A stretch of DNA of 64,000 nucleotides, taken from NCBI GenBank assembly GCA_022579005.1, contig MU401483.1, forward strand, positions 1 to 64,000. The letters run 5' to 3'. The DNA comes from Poronia punctata. Lineage: Eukaryota > Ascomycota > Sordariomycetes > Xylariales > Xylariaceae. Of this stretch, positions 1 through 11,896 are shown one piece after another. Each line of letters starts with the position of its first letter. Position 1 is the stretch's first letter. Made by a program: the position numbers and the translations under genes. The notes under the pieces were generated by a model that made no database searches, was not told where the DNA came from, and saw nothing but the letters and a program-made list of their open reading frames with translations.

Positions 1-714
1 GACGCGCAGCTGATCATGTCCGCCTGGAGATCGTCTTACGATTTGGAGATCATCACCGTGATCGTCTCATACAGAGGGTGCCACACGGTAATGTACTGTC
101 AAGTGGACCGTGGCATGTACCCACTACATTTTGTGTAGGGCAAGTTCTGCCGCCGGTGACAGGTACTGAGTACTTGTACAGGTACCTGCCTGTCTTGAAC
201 CCTCGAGATTTAAGCACGGATGCGCTAAACTTTGTAAGACAACTGATGTGTGCTGCCTCGTACGAGTACGTGTACACCTTCTGTACCCATACCCATACGC
301 CTACTCGTAGACTCCGATGATATTCCATTCCGTGTTATTGTGCCTCAACCCCAATTCCAGACGTCAAACAATCATATAGACCAGGTACAATTGCCGCCAT
401 TGTACCGCCTATATATCGCGTTCCTATAGCCTACCAAGTAGGTACTTTTCTCGCGCGATTCTCACTTTGTTAGACCCGATCTCTAGCGATACGTAGTCCT
501 TAAATCATCTCGCCTGTTTCCAGTCTGCGTACCTGCCTCCGACCCGGCCACAGATCCCCTGATACTAGTCGCAGCTGCCGCGCCATTCCAGCATGTTGCG
601 TGTTTGAGATTCCTCGTAACCGAAAATGCTCCACGGACCTCCCAACCGCTCTCGATGATCGCGCCGTTACCTTTACTATTTCCACAACTACGTACCGCTT
701 GAGACCAGTCGCCG
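1..714. other. intergenic, upstream of SEC3
   Basis: No supported gene. Short open frames exist on both strands (for example 53-328) but have no splice or domain support. The stretch directly before position 715 is the likely promoter and 5' leader of SEC3. I see no clear TATA box. Confidence 0.5.
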
Positions 715-3700
715 ATGGATGCGCAACGACCGAGGGGCGGCCCTCCCACCGCCCGTGAAATGAGTAGGGCCGAGAAGTTTGAGGAGGAAAAGCGTCGCAT
801 TATCGAGACTTGCTTCAACAAGAAAGATGCAGACGGGTCCGGTATGCCAAGTCCTCCTCTTGTCCTCCCTCTTCCCCTCCATCATTCGATGCGTAACGTC
901 AGTTGAGGCTTGATTGGGCTGATCCGTGTTTTTCTACGCCCTACCCATAGTCATTGAGACATACATCACCCATATTCGTATCACCGAGTACGGCTCGCAT
1001 CCGACCAGTCCCCCGCCACCCGATCAACGACGAGATTCCGAGAAACCCCGCGTCATCATAGTCTCCGTGAGGAAATCCGGTAGGGTGCGCATGCACAAAT
1101 CTAAAGAGAATGCGAACGGCTCTTTTTCCATCGGCAAGACTTGGGATCTGAACGACCTCACCTCGGTTGAATCTTTCACGTCGCCGACGATCGAACCACA
1201 ACAGCGCCAATGGGCTGGCGACACGGGTTTCATCATCCACATCGGGAAGCCCTACTACTGGCAGGCTCAAGCTGATAAGGAAAAGAAATTTTTCATTGCC
1301 AGTCTAATCAAGATCTATGGCAAATACACTGGAGGCAACGTACCCGAGCTGAAGGGGTTCGATCCCCGCGAACTAGATCAGGTGCTTGGTTCGCGCAAAC
1401 CCCCGACATCGAGGCCCGAGCTGGCTGCTGCATCTTCGCGGCCCTCTCCGAGCCCCCAGCGGCCCGACAATAGAGCGCCCGGGCCAAGTTCCAGGTTTGA
1501 GGCTCTACCTCCCCCAAGGGCGCCGTCCAGACCCCCTTCTCGACCTGGTTCGAGAGCCCAGTCGCGTACACGGCCCGAACATAGACCACGTATGGACATG
1601 GGCCCTCCTCCGGTCACGCAAACCACCCCCGTTGGTACAAACAGCCCTCATCCTAGCCAGCAACCGCCTTCGCCAGTTGTCCGTAATCTAGGGCCTCCAC
1701 ATAACCTATCATCGCCTGCTTCAAGTCTAGACTTGGGCCGGGTCCACAACCAGCCGCCTGCCGTCCGTCGGTTAGCGTCGAATAACAGGAGTCAGGATTC
1801 GCTTGCGGCCTCGTATTCCTCAGCACGCAGCGATGATGCGGGAAGTGTGCCCCCGCGTTCACGTGGCGGCGCATCGGCAGGTGCTAGCGACTCGCAGGAA
1901 CTTCCAACCCCCCATTTTGACCTCCCAGATAGAAGACGTCCGCCAATGGACCCTCTACGGCCCCAGGGTGCGAGGGATAATGACCTCGTGCCTGCGCCCC
2001 TGATGAGCCCAGGAGCTCGGAGGGACCTGCCGCCTCGCAGCAGTGACCGGTCAATACCCCAACAAGACTCGGTTAGTAGTCGACCTGGCAGTGCTCCGCG
2101 GCTAGAGAAAGCAGACCCGCCACCCGAGGAGACCAAGGAGACCAAGGAGACCAAGGAGACCAAGGAGACCAAGGAGACCAAGGAGACCAAGGAGACCAAG
2201 GAGACACCTAGTATTGCCGACGCCACGCCTGACAGTACGTCTGATACTGTTGTACCAGCGGACGCAACACCACAGGTCTCGGAGGACGGCGCTCCCAAAG
2301 AGGAAGAGGAGGTCAAACCAGGGTTAGGTCCTATGATTAAAGCCAAGAAATCCCAACGCGATTTAGCGGGTGCCTTATGGAAAGCCGCTGCAGTTGCAAA
2401 TGCCTTTAAGCCCCGACCTGGTGGGGCTGGAGAGCGATTGCGTGAACTGGCGCAGAAAAAGGTTACCAGTGATGGCCCGGATGGAATAACTAGCGTCGTA
2501 CCCGCACCTCCTCGCCCAGCACCGCAGCCAGAGATGCCGAAGCCCATAGACACGGCCCAAAACCCCGAAGTGAACCCAACACCTGTTCCCGAAGTTAAGT
2601 TTACTGCACCGAATTCCAGCCGACCTAGCAGCATTCAACCCTCAGCTCAAGAGAAGCAACTTGAGGGTGTCCAGAAAGATGTCCGCAAAGAGGCCGAGAC
2701 GCAACGGGTAACTGTCAGTGGCAACGATGCTAGATACTTCTCAGCGCTGGGACTAGATGCCACCCTCATTGCCGACACAGCGACGGAATTTGCTCGATGG
2801 CTAGACCACTTTGGTTGGGTGCCGGGCAACCAAATGCGCGCTCGTAACTTTGACGATATGAAACTCGATATGGAGCGGGAGCTCAACAAAGCTCAGGCGG
2901 GCGGATGGGTTGCTCGGTTCCAGGAAGAGGACGAGAGAGTCGAGGCGATCAAAAAAGGCCTCGACGTTGCCATTACCGAGTGCGACGAGCTCGACAATCT
3001 CCTGACCTTGTACAGTGTTGAGCTTTCGGTAAGAGAGGCCCCTGATGTGATAAGGAGCTAGTTTAAGACTGACAGATCACAGACATTATCGGACGATATT
3101 GCCTACATAGAAGCCCAAGGGCAAGGCTTACAAGTCCAAGCCGCAAACCAAAAGCTGCTTCGAAACGAGTTGGAATCGTTGCTCGACATTTGCGCCATCA
3201 CTGCAAAAGATCTACAGGCACTGAAAATGGCGCCACTGGAATCCACTTCAGGGCTGGAAGAGATCGAGTCGGCGCTCGTCACACTATATAAGGCGATGGT
3301 GAAAATAGAATCTTCCGTTACCGGGCCGGAACCGCGGAAGAGCGAGGATGCGAGCGTCAGTGAAAACCAAACAAGTCTCAATTCGGATTATGGCAAGATG
3401 CGTATCGTGCAGGAAAAGAAGGAGATGTACCTGTCGGAGAGCAGGGCTTTCTTGGGTAGACTGGGCGCCTTCATGGCTCGGCAATTCGACGCTGCCATTC
3501 AAGAAACGAAGACGGCCATCGCTGGCGCCCTATCCAAGAAGGTAGATCATCGAAATCACGATGTCGGACGTGACCTGCTCTGGCGATATAGTCCCTTGGT
3601 CTTATACGCCAAGGAGGTGAGCTTGGATGAGTGGGACAAGTACCTGCACGTTTATCAAGAAAAGAGCACAAACCTTTACAGGCCCGAGTTCAAGGATATT

Positions 3701-5203
3701 TTGGACGTGTGGAAGCGCAATGCGAGAAGACAAGGAGCCGACGAGTCGGAGCTCCTCTTCACAGCTCAAGTTGAGAAACAACAGGAAGGCACAATGGCAA
3801 CTGCTAGGAGGGTCACTGTCAAGCGCAGCCAGACCTTGGCTAGAAGTCTGGGCAGACCGCTGGGCGACGGGGCCAAGTCCAACACGGACAAGGTGGCAGA
3901 TGGCCGTAGTCACCCTTATGAAGTATTTGCCGGTATTATGGACGACCTACTGCCCTTGGTGGAGATGGAGCAGAATTTCATCGTGGATTTCTTCCACGCC
4001 ACCACGTTGGAGACGGCAGATTTCCCAGACCTGGTAGCCGCCACGAGGCCACGCGACCGACAAGGCGGCGATCTGAAAAGACACCGGCTCATGGAACCCG
4101 ATCGTGAGCTAGCAAGGAGGGTCACGCGGGCGATGGAATCCATCTTTTCATTCCTCGAACAAGATCTTCAAAATTTGATCCTATGGGTCTTATCACAGGA
4201 TCCATTGTAAGTCTTCCAATATACACCAAAAAGCTCATCCTACTATGCACATGATGACTGACATGATACTTTTAATAGACAAGGAGTCGGCGTCCTCGCT
4301 GTCTTGGAACGCAAACAAGTGGAGATGACTTCCTCCAACCAAGATTACCTGAACAATATTCTACAAAAGCTCAACAGCAGTCTCGAATCCCGGTTCACCA
4401 AGTTTGTTGAAGAACAGATCCGTGCTATCGAGGAGACCAAGGTCAAGATCAAGAAACGGAAAGGTGTCATCTCTTTCATGCGCGTGTTCCCCAACTTTTC
4501 AGCCGCAGTCGAGAACATGCTTGCCAACACGGACTCGGGATCCGCTGTGAGACGCGCCGTGGACCGCGAGTATGAGCGCATTATAAAGTCCATGTTCGAC
4601 TCTCTTAAAGTGATTGCGCGAGAGAACCCAGCTACACTCACAAGCAGCGGTGCCGATCCTGAAGACAAGGAGGCGCTCAATTACCACATCCTCTTGATCG
4701 AAAATATGAATCACTTCTCGGAGGAACTCAACACGCACGGGCTCGAGGTATTAGAGGACTGGAAGGAAGCAGCTTCCACAGAGATGGCAGATCACATGGA
4801 TCTCTATCTCAACGCCGTCATGCGCCGGCCACTAGGAAAACTCCTAGAGTACATGGAAAATCTAGACGGCCAAGTAGCCTCGGGCAAGAACATGACCATC
4901 ATCACGGCACAGCCCAGCAATTCCAAGGCAACATTCAACAAGGTCCTGAGCCAGTACGACGGACGAGAGGTACGCAAGGGCATCGAAGCCCTGCGCAAAC
5001 GAGTGGAGAAACATTTCGGCGACGCCGACGACCCGAGCCTCAGCCGGGAACTGGTCAACCGCGTATTACGTGAATGCGAGAAATTCTACAACGACGTCGA
5101 AGTGCGCATCTCGACCGTCACGACAACGGTCTACGGCGGCGATGTAATGTACGAATGGCCACGGCAAGATGTCAAGGCCGCTTTCTCTACCACGGGTCGG
5201 TAG
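715..5203 (+). CDS. SEC3: exocyst complex component Sec3
   Basis: Sec3 is an exocyst subunit that tethers secretory vesicles to the plasma membrane at growth sites such as the hyphal tip. Model: join(715..841, 951..3028, 3083..4206, 4279..5203), 1417 aa, all junctions in phase. Residues about 45-160 form the N-terminal PIP2-binding, PH-like Sec3 domain (IETYITHIRITEYGS, VIIVSVRKSGRVRMHK, GFIIHIGKPYYWQA). A long Pro/Ser/Arg-rich linker follows, holding an (ETK)8 tract near residues 435-460. From about residue 640 the helical Sec3 C-terminal region begins (ARWLDHFGWVPGNQMR and on to the stop). The first exon (MDAQRPRGGPP) is short, and the 109-nt intron after it restores the frame into the PH domain. 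Introns 2 and 3 are 54 and 72 nt. Length fits filamentous fungal Sec3. Identification is by family features recognised by eye. Confidence 0.93.
2129..2206 (+). repeat. 9-bp coding minisatellite (GAGACCAAG)8
   Basis: Eight perfect or near-perfect tandem copies of GAGACCAAG plus a partial copy lie inside the SEC3 linker and encode (Glu-Thr-Lys)8. The unit is a multiple of three, so copy-number change would keep the frame. Confidence 0.95.
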
Positions 5204-6006
5204 GCCGGATCCGGTGGCGGCGAAGCGGGTGCGGGTGCGGGTGCGGCAGGTTGTAGTAGTCGAGCAGCACATCAGACGACTCTGACTTCTACTTCTACTT
5301 CAACTACCTCCTCTTTTAGTCTGAAGAAGCGTAGACGTCGACCTTATTTAGCTCTGGGGAGCGGTGATTCATCAGTGTCTTAAACTTGACTGTTGTACTA
5401 GGTGATATATATATAAATATAAAATATACATTATACATGATGAAGGAATATAAAAGGAGCGAGAGAAATAGCAAAATAAAGAATACTTTTACCAGATTAA
5501 AATACTCGTACTTGTATTACTCTCGGAGTCGAAATCAGTAATACATGTAGCGTATTTCACCTTTTGCGATTACCACAATCCTGGCGTTTTCGGGTCGTGC
5601 ATATAGAAACATATGGACCGGTATTCTAGACAGTAAGAGGTAAGTAAACTTACCAAAGTACGGCTAACAGTAGCAATGTGAAGTGTCCGGCATAACAAGG
5701 TATTCCGTGGGAAAGGAGACAAGTTCATGACGAATATACTTGCAGCCAAACTTTTTGATCAGCAGGTTAGGTTGAAAGGATTTTTATAATAGAGATATCT
5801 CCCCTTTTATTTATTTATTTCGAATCGCCCATTTACGCCCGCATAAAAGCCGCACAGGATCGCTAAGGTTAGCTTGATGTAGTCTAGATCAAATGTGTCA
5901 GAAGAGTTTTTGAAAAGTAAGTAGGTATATTATTCTTTTTTCATTCATTCCAGACGAATATCTATCCCTATCATCAATTCGTGATTATAATTATTTTCTC
6001 TCCCAT
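5204..6006. other. convergent intergenic, SEC3 and FBP1 3' ends
   Basis: AT-rich spacer between two convergent genes. It includes a TA-rich run near 5405-5435 (tatatatataaatataaaa) and further AT-rich segments that probably hold the 3' UTRs and polyadenylation signals of both genes. No ORF is supported. Confidence 0.5.
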
Positions 6007-7231
6007 CTACTTGTGGAAGGACTTGACTTTCTCGACCTCGTCGTAGCTACCCAAGTATATACCTGAACGATCGTGGATACTCTCCGGTACGACCTCGAGC
6101 ATGCGTTCCATCTTGTCGTTGACGGCTTGGCCACCGGCTAAAGGTTCGTTAGTGAATATGCCCAGAATACAGAGAGGGGTGGAATAATAATAATAAAAAG
6201 GGGGGGAGAAGGGACTTACCATTCTCAAATACCATAGCCATAGGTGCGCACTCGTATAGAATACGCAGCTTACCCTTGGGACTCTTCTTGTCGGCCGGAT
6301 AGGCAAAGATACCGCCGTACAACAGCGTCCTGTAAGCATCTGCAACCATGCTACCGATGTAACGAGCGCTGTACGGCTTTCCGTCGGACTGCGGCATCTT
6401 GAGCGAGTCGAAGTATTTCTTGGTATTGTCTTCCCAGTAGTGCGAGTTACCCTCGTTGACGGAATAGATGGCACGCGACTTGGGTATTCTCATGTCCGGA
6501 TGCGTCAGGATGAATTCGCCGAAGGAGTTGTCCAGCGTGAAGCCGTTGACAGTGCCGCCCTTCATGGTGATGACCAGCTGAGCCGAGGCGCCGTACATGG
6601 TGAAACCCGCGGCCAGCAACTCTGTGCCCGGTCGCAGGATATCTTCTTTCTTGCCCGTGGATCCTTCTGCTAGCTTATGGATACCGAAGATGGTGCCGAC
6701 CGAGACGCCCGCGTCCAAGTTGGAGCTGCCGTCGATGGGATCGCATGCTACTGCGTATCGCGCCCCGGACTGGTCCTTGAAGTATATCACTTCTTCCTCC
6801 TCTTCTGAGACTAGTAGTGCGCATTTGCCCGATGATCGCATGGCGGCTATGAATAGGTCGTTCCCAATGACGTCTAGCTTTTTCTGGTCGTCGCCCGTGG
6901 CGTTGGACTGGCCGGCGAGACCGGTCAGGTTGACTAGGGTGGCACGACGGATGTAGTAGGAAATGGCCTTGAAAGAGAACTGTAGCGCATGACATAGTAA
7001 TCTGTAGGCATTTTATCAAGTCAGTTCATCTCGTTGCTTTATAGGCGGTTCTGTATCCTCGGTAGCAGAGGAGGGGACGATGAGAACATCTTACGTGAAG
7101 TCGCCGGTAGCTTCCTTATGTTTTACCTGCTCCTCTGTCAAGAAGCGGGTCAATGTGACAATATCGGTGTTGACACTCGCTGTCTCAGAAGGAGGCATAT
7201 CGTGCTCCATGCCGCTTCCGTTGGCAGCCAT
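6007..7231 (-). CDS. FBP1: fructose-1,6-bisphosphatase
   Basis: Catalyses fructose 1,6-bisphosphate to fructose 6-phosphate plus phosphate, the committed step of gluconeogenesis; cytosolic. Model: complement(join(6007..6137, 6220..7001, 7095..7231)), 349 aa, the usual size for class I FBPase. Visible landmarks: TDIVTLTRFL near the N-terminus, LTGLAGQSNATGDDQKKLDV, the metal-binding and catalytic loop DPIDGSSNLDAG near residues 133-144, the substrate-binding ARYIGSMVADAYRTLLYGG stretch, and the C-terminal end SYDEVEKVKSFHK. Introns are 93 and 82 nt. The first joins ACG-GTAAG to CAG-ATT and restores TLLCHALQFSFK; the second restores VFENAGGQAVN. FBPase genes in fungi are typically glucose-repressed, but I did not map repressor sites here. 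Confidence 0.96.
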
Positions 7232-8650
7232 AGTGATGATAGTAGTGTTATGGATGAAACGACACTTGGTATGTATAAGAAGAGCGCTGGCGGTGGGTGG
7301 ACGACGGCAAACTATAGTATTGGGCTTGTAATTAGGTATTGGTTTCGAGACAATAGTTCATGTGACGAGGATGGAGGGGGTGATTGAGAATATGGAAAGG
7401 TAAAGCGGGAGAGAGAAAGGATGGTTCGTGAGAAATCTGCCGAGGATATAGGGTTGGAGTTTTGGTAGTACTGACTGATAGCAAGGGGAAAGGGTTAAAA
7501 GACATAAAGTAGGTAGATAACTCTCCTTTCTATGCGTACCTTTTCCAACCTCGCACCTCCAGATTTTGGCCCTCCCCCTATCTACACGTATTAGACTTAC
7601 ATGGTGACCCCACTAAGTAACATCACCCCTCCCCGCCATCGTCTCCATACGGAGATCCAGGCGTATGATGTCTAGCCTAACCTCTAGGTCGTGTGAAAGG
7701 AACCTGCCACGCCTGCTAAAGTTAGTGGTATCTCAGTAGCTCGGTACAAACAGGCGGTATCTCGAGGCAATCGTGGATGGAGCCCCGCGGGCACGGGTGA
7801 TTTCTTCCACCATATTAAAAGAGGATTTCCCGGGCATTGTCAGATGTCGTTGGCTACATGTACTGTACAGACGCGATAAAAGATACATTAGGTGCGGGTG
7901 ATGTCGGCCACGTTCGGCATCATTTGGAGCTTTGTCGGCATACGTCACTTTCGCCCTGCCGAATTCACCATTGTTAGGATTGGTCGTGTGAGCCCCAGTG
8001 TTGCTGCCGATTGGTGGATCTCTCCCTCGTCACTATTTATTAGGTAACAAAAGGAACCGGCCAAGGTGAGCTGACGGATGGCCGGAATCCTGGGTAGACC
8101 GGAGACCTGGACCACGATTCCTCACATTCTGCATCTCTAACGGTGATGGTTCTGAAAAACGCATTTGATGGTGACGCAAATGGCGAGCTTGACCGGTCAT
8201 CTCCCCCACCAGAGAATTGGGGCCTTCCGCTGCGCATTGTAAATCCTGTCCATCGTTACTGCACTGGACGACGGTTTGTACCTAACTTGCGTAAGGCAAG
8301 TACCTGTGCGGACGACGTGGGGCGGTGTCTTTTCTTCCATCTGGCATCGATGGCCGACATTCAGGGACGCGAGGTTTTGCACATAGCGGGCTGTAAGCTA
8401 ATGCCCCACGGCGCAGAGCCCATGTAGGGCGGCGAGCTTCAAACCCTATACAGGTACTCGTGGAGCCTACTCAGGTCTTTTCAGGGTCTACAGAAGGCTT
8501 ATCGGGGCTACAACGGCCCGTACGTTGCAGCAGGAGGTACCTACGTACCCACCTTCTGAGCGTTGCATGGATTCTCTTTTCTCCGACCGCCGGAAACAAG
8601 CCCCTCTGCATACAGCTTCTCTTATTGGCCAACTGGATGCACTAACCAAA
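7232..8650. other. intergenic, FBP1 upstream region
   Basis: About 1.4 kb with no supported gene. The first few hundred bases should contain the FBP1 promoter on the minus strand. The 94-codon frame at 8143-8427 (+) has no recognisable domain or splice support. Confidence 0.45.
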
Positions 8651-8688
8651 GCTCCATCACCAATGGAAAATTTCCCAAATCTCCCTGC

Positions 8689-8700
8689 TTTAAATAAATC
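8689..8700 (+). promoter_or_regulatory. possible TATA element for candidate gene at 8754
   Basis: An AT-rich word, TTTAAATAAATC, lies about 55-65 nt before the ATG at 8754 and is followed by a pyrimidine-rich leader typical of fungal promoters. A CCAAT-like word lies a few tens of bases upstream. Pattern only. Confidence 0.3.
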
Positions 8701-8753
8701 GCGGGTTCACACCTTCTTCTCTCAACCTTTACTATTCTTTCGCATATCGCGCC

Positions 8754-9549
8754 ATGCAAAGTTGTAAGTTATCACCTTATCCTCCAGCACGGATGACATT
8801 CCTTCCTTTCCCTGATGACACGAAGTAAACCGCAAACTAGAGTCTTTGACCTCTACGGAGGAATGAAACCGTTTTTACACGTCAGTCTGAAAACAAAACG
8901 CAATCGCATACGTCTTTGGTTGACAGAACTATCGTACCGGATTGGTTTTGCTAACAATGATGCTTTATAGGTGTGGAATGCGAGCAATGCATTAATAATA
9001 ACTTCCTTGGGGTCGAGTGGCCCAAGGTCATGTTCCATCATGATGATGGTAGCTTTGGTACGTAAACCCAAAACATCTCTTTCCTAATTCCTCTTTTCAT
9101 GATGATCATTTTCTATGCTTCGGCATAGCTGGAAATTACCGACTGAGACTTTAGTCTTTGACGTTACAACATGGCTGTATCTGATATACCTACTTTCCTG
9201 CACACTTTTTTCCCTCGCTTCATGTTTGCATAAATATGTTCTAACGAGGTTACAGTGATAGAATTTCTTGCGACTCAACGATCCAACGGTATGCGCGATT
9301 CTTTCTCTATCCACATTCCCTCGAAGTGATGAAGCGGCACTGGGCTCCGATATAAAAACCACATGAGTCGATACGCCATTTTGTGGCAGGCCTAGAAAAC
9401 CTCGCCCACTGATCTCCTTTTTCGACACCGAATACATTGTTCTCCATTGCGAGAAGTATTTGCTGATACGAAGCATCAGCTTACAGCAAACGTTGGATCC
9501 GTCGTACCCGTGTGTAGATATATGCCTGTCATTGCATATCACGGTTTGA
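8754..9549 (+). CDS. candidate micro-exon gene, small Cys-containing protein
   Basis: Unrecognised and speculative. One phase-consistent model is join(8754..8763, 8971..9057, 9155..9176, 9256..9288, 9480..9549), 73 aa. It starts MQSCVECEQCINNNFLGVEW and ends in PSYPCVDICLSLHITV. Support comes from splice motifs: donors GTAAGT (8764), GTACGT (9058), GTATCT (9177) and GTATGC (9289), and branch-like CTAAC before the acceptors at 8970 and 9255. Each exon is open in the chained phase. Weaknesses: the second intron has its branch site close to the acceptor, exons are very short, a further possible exon (8843-8880) exists, and splice-like motifs continue downstream to about 10.4 kb, so the true transcript may be longer or non-coding. 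No signal peptide is evident in this model. Confidence 0.25.
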
Positions 9550-10982
9550 TGTTGCACTATTATGTCGTAATTGGTACCGGCTCAGACTGATCATTCTTCA
9601 GTCTTCAATAAGGTATGCCATTCTTGTTCTCATTACCCGATATCCCCCAATGTGTTACTTGATGAACACAGATGACGAGTCTGATTCGGTTTCCGTTGAA
9701 GACAACATATTTCTTATACCATTCATGCCTAACTGATAGCACCTCGTTTATATAACTTATTGTTTTTGCATCTGGAACGGAAGGACTAACGAGATTACTG
9801 TTTGGGTTAGTTTTGCCTACTTTTCGGCTAGACGCTCTCCCGCCCTGCAAAATGATGATTCGACCAAAAACATGACAAGCATATGTCCTAGCTTCGGCTC
9901 TGATGGATAACCCGTCGTATCTGACTGCAGCGAGATTATTTCGCCGTGATTTAATGCTGGACATGTCCAAGCTGACCAGTCTATTCTAGACGGTAAGACA
10001 AAGCACACCAACCTTTGTCATATTCATATTTGAATAGGTAAGAACCACCTTTCTTTTCTCCTGCCTTTGTAGTAGTTTTACATGATGATCATTATTATCA
10101 CGACGGTCAACATAGCTCGACAGCTTTGATGATATTGCCTTTGACAAGGCTTCCGATCTGAAACAAACTCTACATTGGCCTCGTTTTGATGCATCTATGA
10201 ATTAGACCATCAGCTGACCAGGGTTTACTAGGTTCTCTTGCGTATCTAGTCGCGATATCAACTAAATGCTTGGTGTTTAAGGTAAGCTTGGTAATAGGCA
10301 GAGGTCAACGCCAATCGCGGGTTGTCGAGTAGATGTGGTCAATATGCAAGTCGCTATCACTGGTATATACGCATTATAACTGAATATCATTAGTTTTACC
10401 TCTTAAAGTCTACCCTATTTTCCAATATGTGATTCCCTAGACTTGATTGTACTTTTAAATTAGACGCGTTCCAGGCACTGCTTACCATTTGTTAGGCGTG
10501 ACCATTATAATCGACCCAGAGACGGTAGATAAAAAAAAAAAAAGTCTTGAACAGGCAAATATCGACCATGAGCCGAGCGGCACTCGTTCGTAGGTAGCAC
10601 GGACCCCACGGCTCCTGAAGAGGGCCGGCCGGAAGTACCCTTCCCCTTCCTGCCCAACAAATCTTATTTACTTGCCCTTTAGATGCCAAAAAGAACGTCA
10701 CTCAATATCGAGCGGTGCATATGTGTGTATGTGTGTATGATTGTGTATTCATCGATTAGAAATAACGTAGGTCGGCACTCATCACTGTGTAGCTGCGGAG
10801 AGCTACATGATGTGATTGGTGACACTTCAACTAACGTCGCGTGAGATTCCAATCTCCACCAGACTTGTGATGACTAACAAACAACCAGCTTTCTCCTTCC
10901 CTCTTCAGACCATCCCATACGACCGACCTTTTTTTTTTTGCTTCTTTCTTTTTCTTCGACAGAAAAGTAGGTAATTAATCCC
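9550..10982. other. intergenic, AT-rich with scattered splice-like motifs
   Basis: No supported coding region. On the plus strand several donor-like words (GTATGC 9613, GTAAGA 9993 and 10038, GTAAGC 10282) and acceptors with branch-like CTGAC/CTGAT words continue the pattern seen at 8754-9549. Frames on the minus strand (9605-9970) lack recognisable features. Confidence 0.4.
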
Positions 10983-11559
10983 TCACTGATGAGGATGATG
11001 ATGTGAACACTGGCGATTATGACTGGCCCAAATACAAGAAGCGCAAGCACCATTACGAAATCCCGGAAGCGAACGGCATTCTCGAAAGGGCGTCGAGGAT
11101 CCACGAGCCGAACCACATTTATTCGTACATTCGGGCGTGCAAGGCCGTCCACGACTCTGGGCTAGCATGGCCGAGAAATATCCCTCTCGGCGGATGATTT
11201 TGGCGATGATGAGGTCGACGGTGGTTGTGGTTGTGGTTGTGGTGGTGGTTGTGGTGGGCATTTTGATCTCTATGTCTTGCGATGGTTGTTGGATTACGCC
11301 GAGTTCTTCGTCCTGTATACAGTATAACACAATACAGATTAGTGATGCGGAAAAAAAAAAAAAGAGGGTAAGGGTTGGTTGGTTGGTTGGGGGATTATTT
11401 GTTTACATTCATGCAGAGAGATTCGAGAAATCGCCTGTTCGCTTCTGATCCCGTTGGGAGGGTGAGCCATTTCACGCCGTTGATTTCGCGGGTGGTGGTG
11501 CCGTTGAAGGCGGCGTTGAAGGCGTCGAGGTCTCCGAAGGAGGAGGGTGTTGTTGCCAT
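10983..11559 (-). CDS. small protein with C-terminal DUF3716-like cysteine motif
   Basis: Function unknown. Model: complement(join(10983..11312, 11407..11559)), 160 aa, with a 94-nt intron (donor GTAAAC, acceptor ATACAG, CACTAATC branch) joined in phase 0. Exon 1 reads MATTPSSFGDLDAFNAAFNG through GVKWLTLPTGSEANRRFLES. Exon 2 begins DEELGVIQQPSQDIEIKMP, has a run of 12 threonines (from ACC/ACA-rich repeats), then TVDLIIAKIIRREGYFSAML and a cysteine cluster: GRPCTPECTNKCG, TPFRECRSLPGF, GACASCIWASHNRQCSHH. That spacing resembles the fungal DUF3716 motif, whose members end with a C-x2-C...G-x-F-x2-C...C-x2-C...C pattern; here the first half carries extra residues. The family role is unknown and nuclear or chromatin links are only guesses. 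Gene call moderately sure, family call tentative. Confidence 0.6.
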
Positions 11560-11868
11560 TATTGTTTCTTTTTGTTTCTTTTGTGGTTATGGGGGTTTTT
11601 TGGGGGGGGGTTTCGTGTTGATTGATGTAGGTAAGGAAGGGAGTGGGTGAAGTTGATGTGGTATGGATGGGAGGAAGTGGATTAGGTGAGGTTGGTGTGT
11701 ATGGGAGGGAAATAAATGTACGGACCGACAATGACAATCTTGGAAAGGCTTTCCTTTTATAGGTTGGATTAGGTCAATGGGTTTGGATGCTTGGGCTTGT
11801 GATGCTCTGGCTTGTTATGTAGGTAGATAGATAATGTAGGTACTCGATATAGGTTTTGTAGGTACCTG

Positions 11869-11896
11869 TGTATGTATGTATGTATGTATGTATGTA
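11869..11896. repeat. (TATG)n microsatellite
   Basis: About seven uninterrupted TATG units, directly read. It is non-coding and sits in the spacer between two unrelated genes. Confidence 0.9.

Noticed and set aside
1353..1370. tRNA T-loop-like GGGGTTCGATCCCCGC
   Set aside because: Lies inside the SEC3 coding exon and no acceptor, D or anticodon arms surround it.
1792..2634. 280-codon open frame antisense to SEC3
   Set aside because: A shadow of the SEC3 linker; the repetitive LVSLVS run is the reverse complement of the ETK repeat.
7121..7130. GTAAAA donor just after TEEQ in FBP1
   Set aside because: Reading through gives QVKHKEATGDF, as expected for fungal FBPase, and the GTAAGA donor 32 nt later fits the phase.
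9084..9970. Two adjacent minus-strand open frames (9084-9557 and 9605-9970)
   Set aside because: No domain, no clear splice junction joining them, and the plus-strand splice motifs explain the region better.
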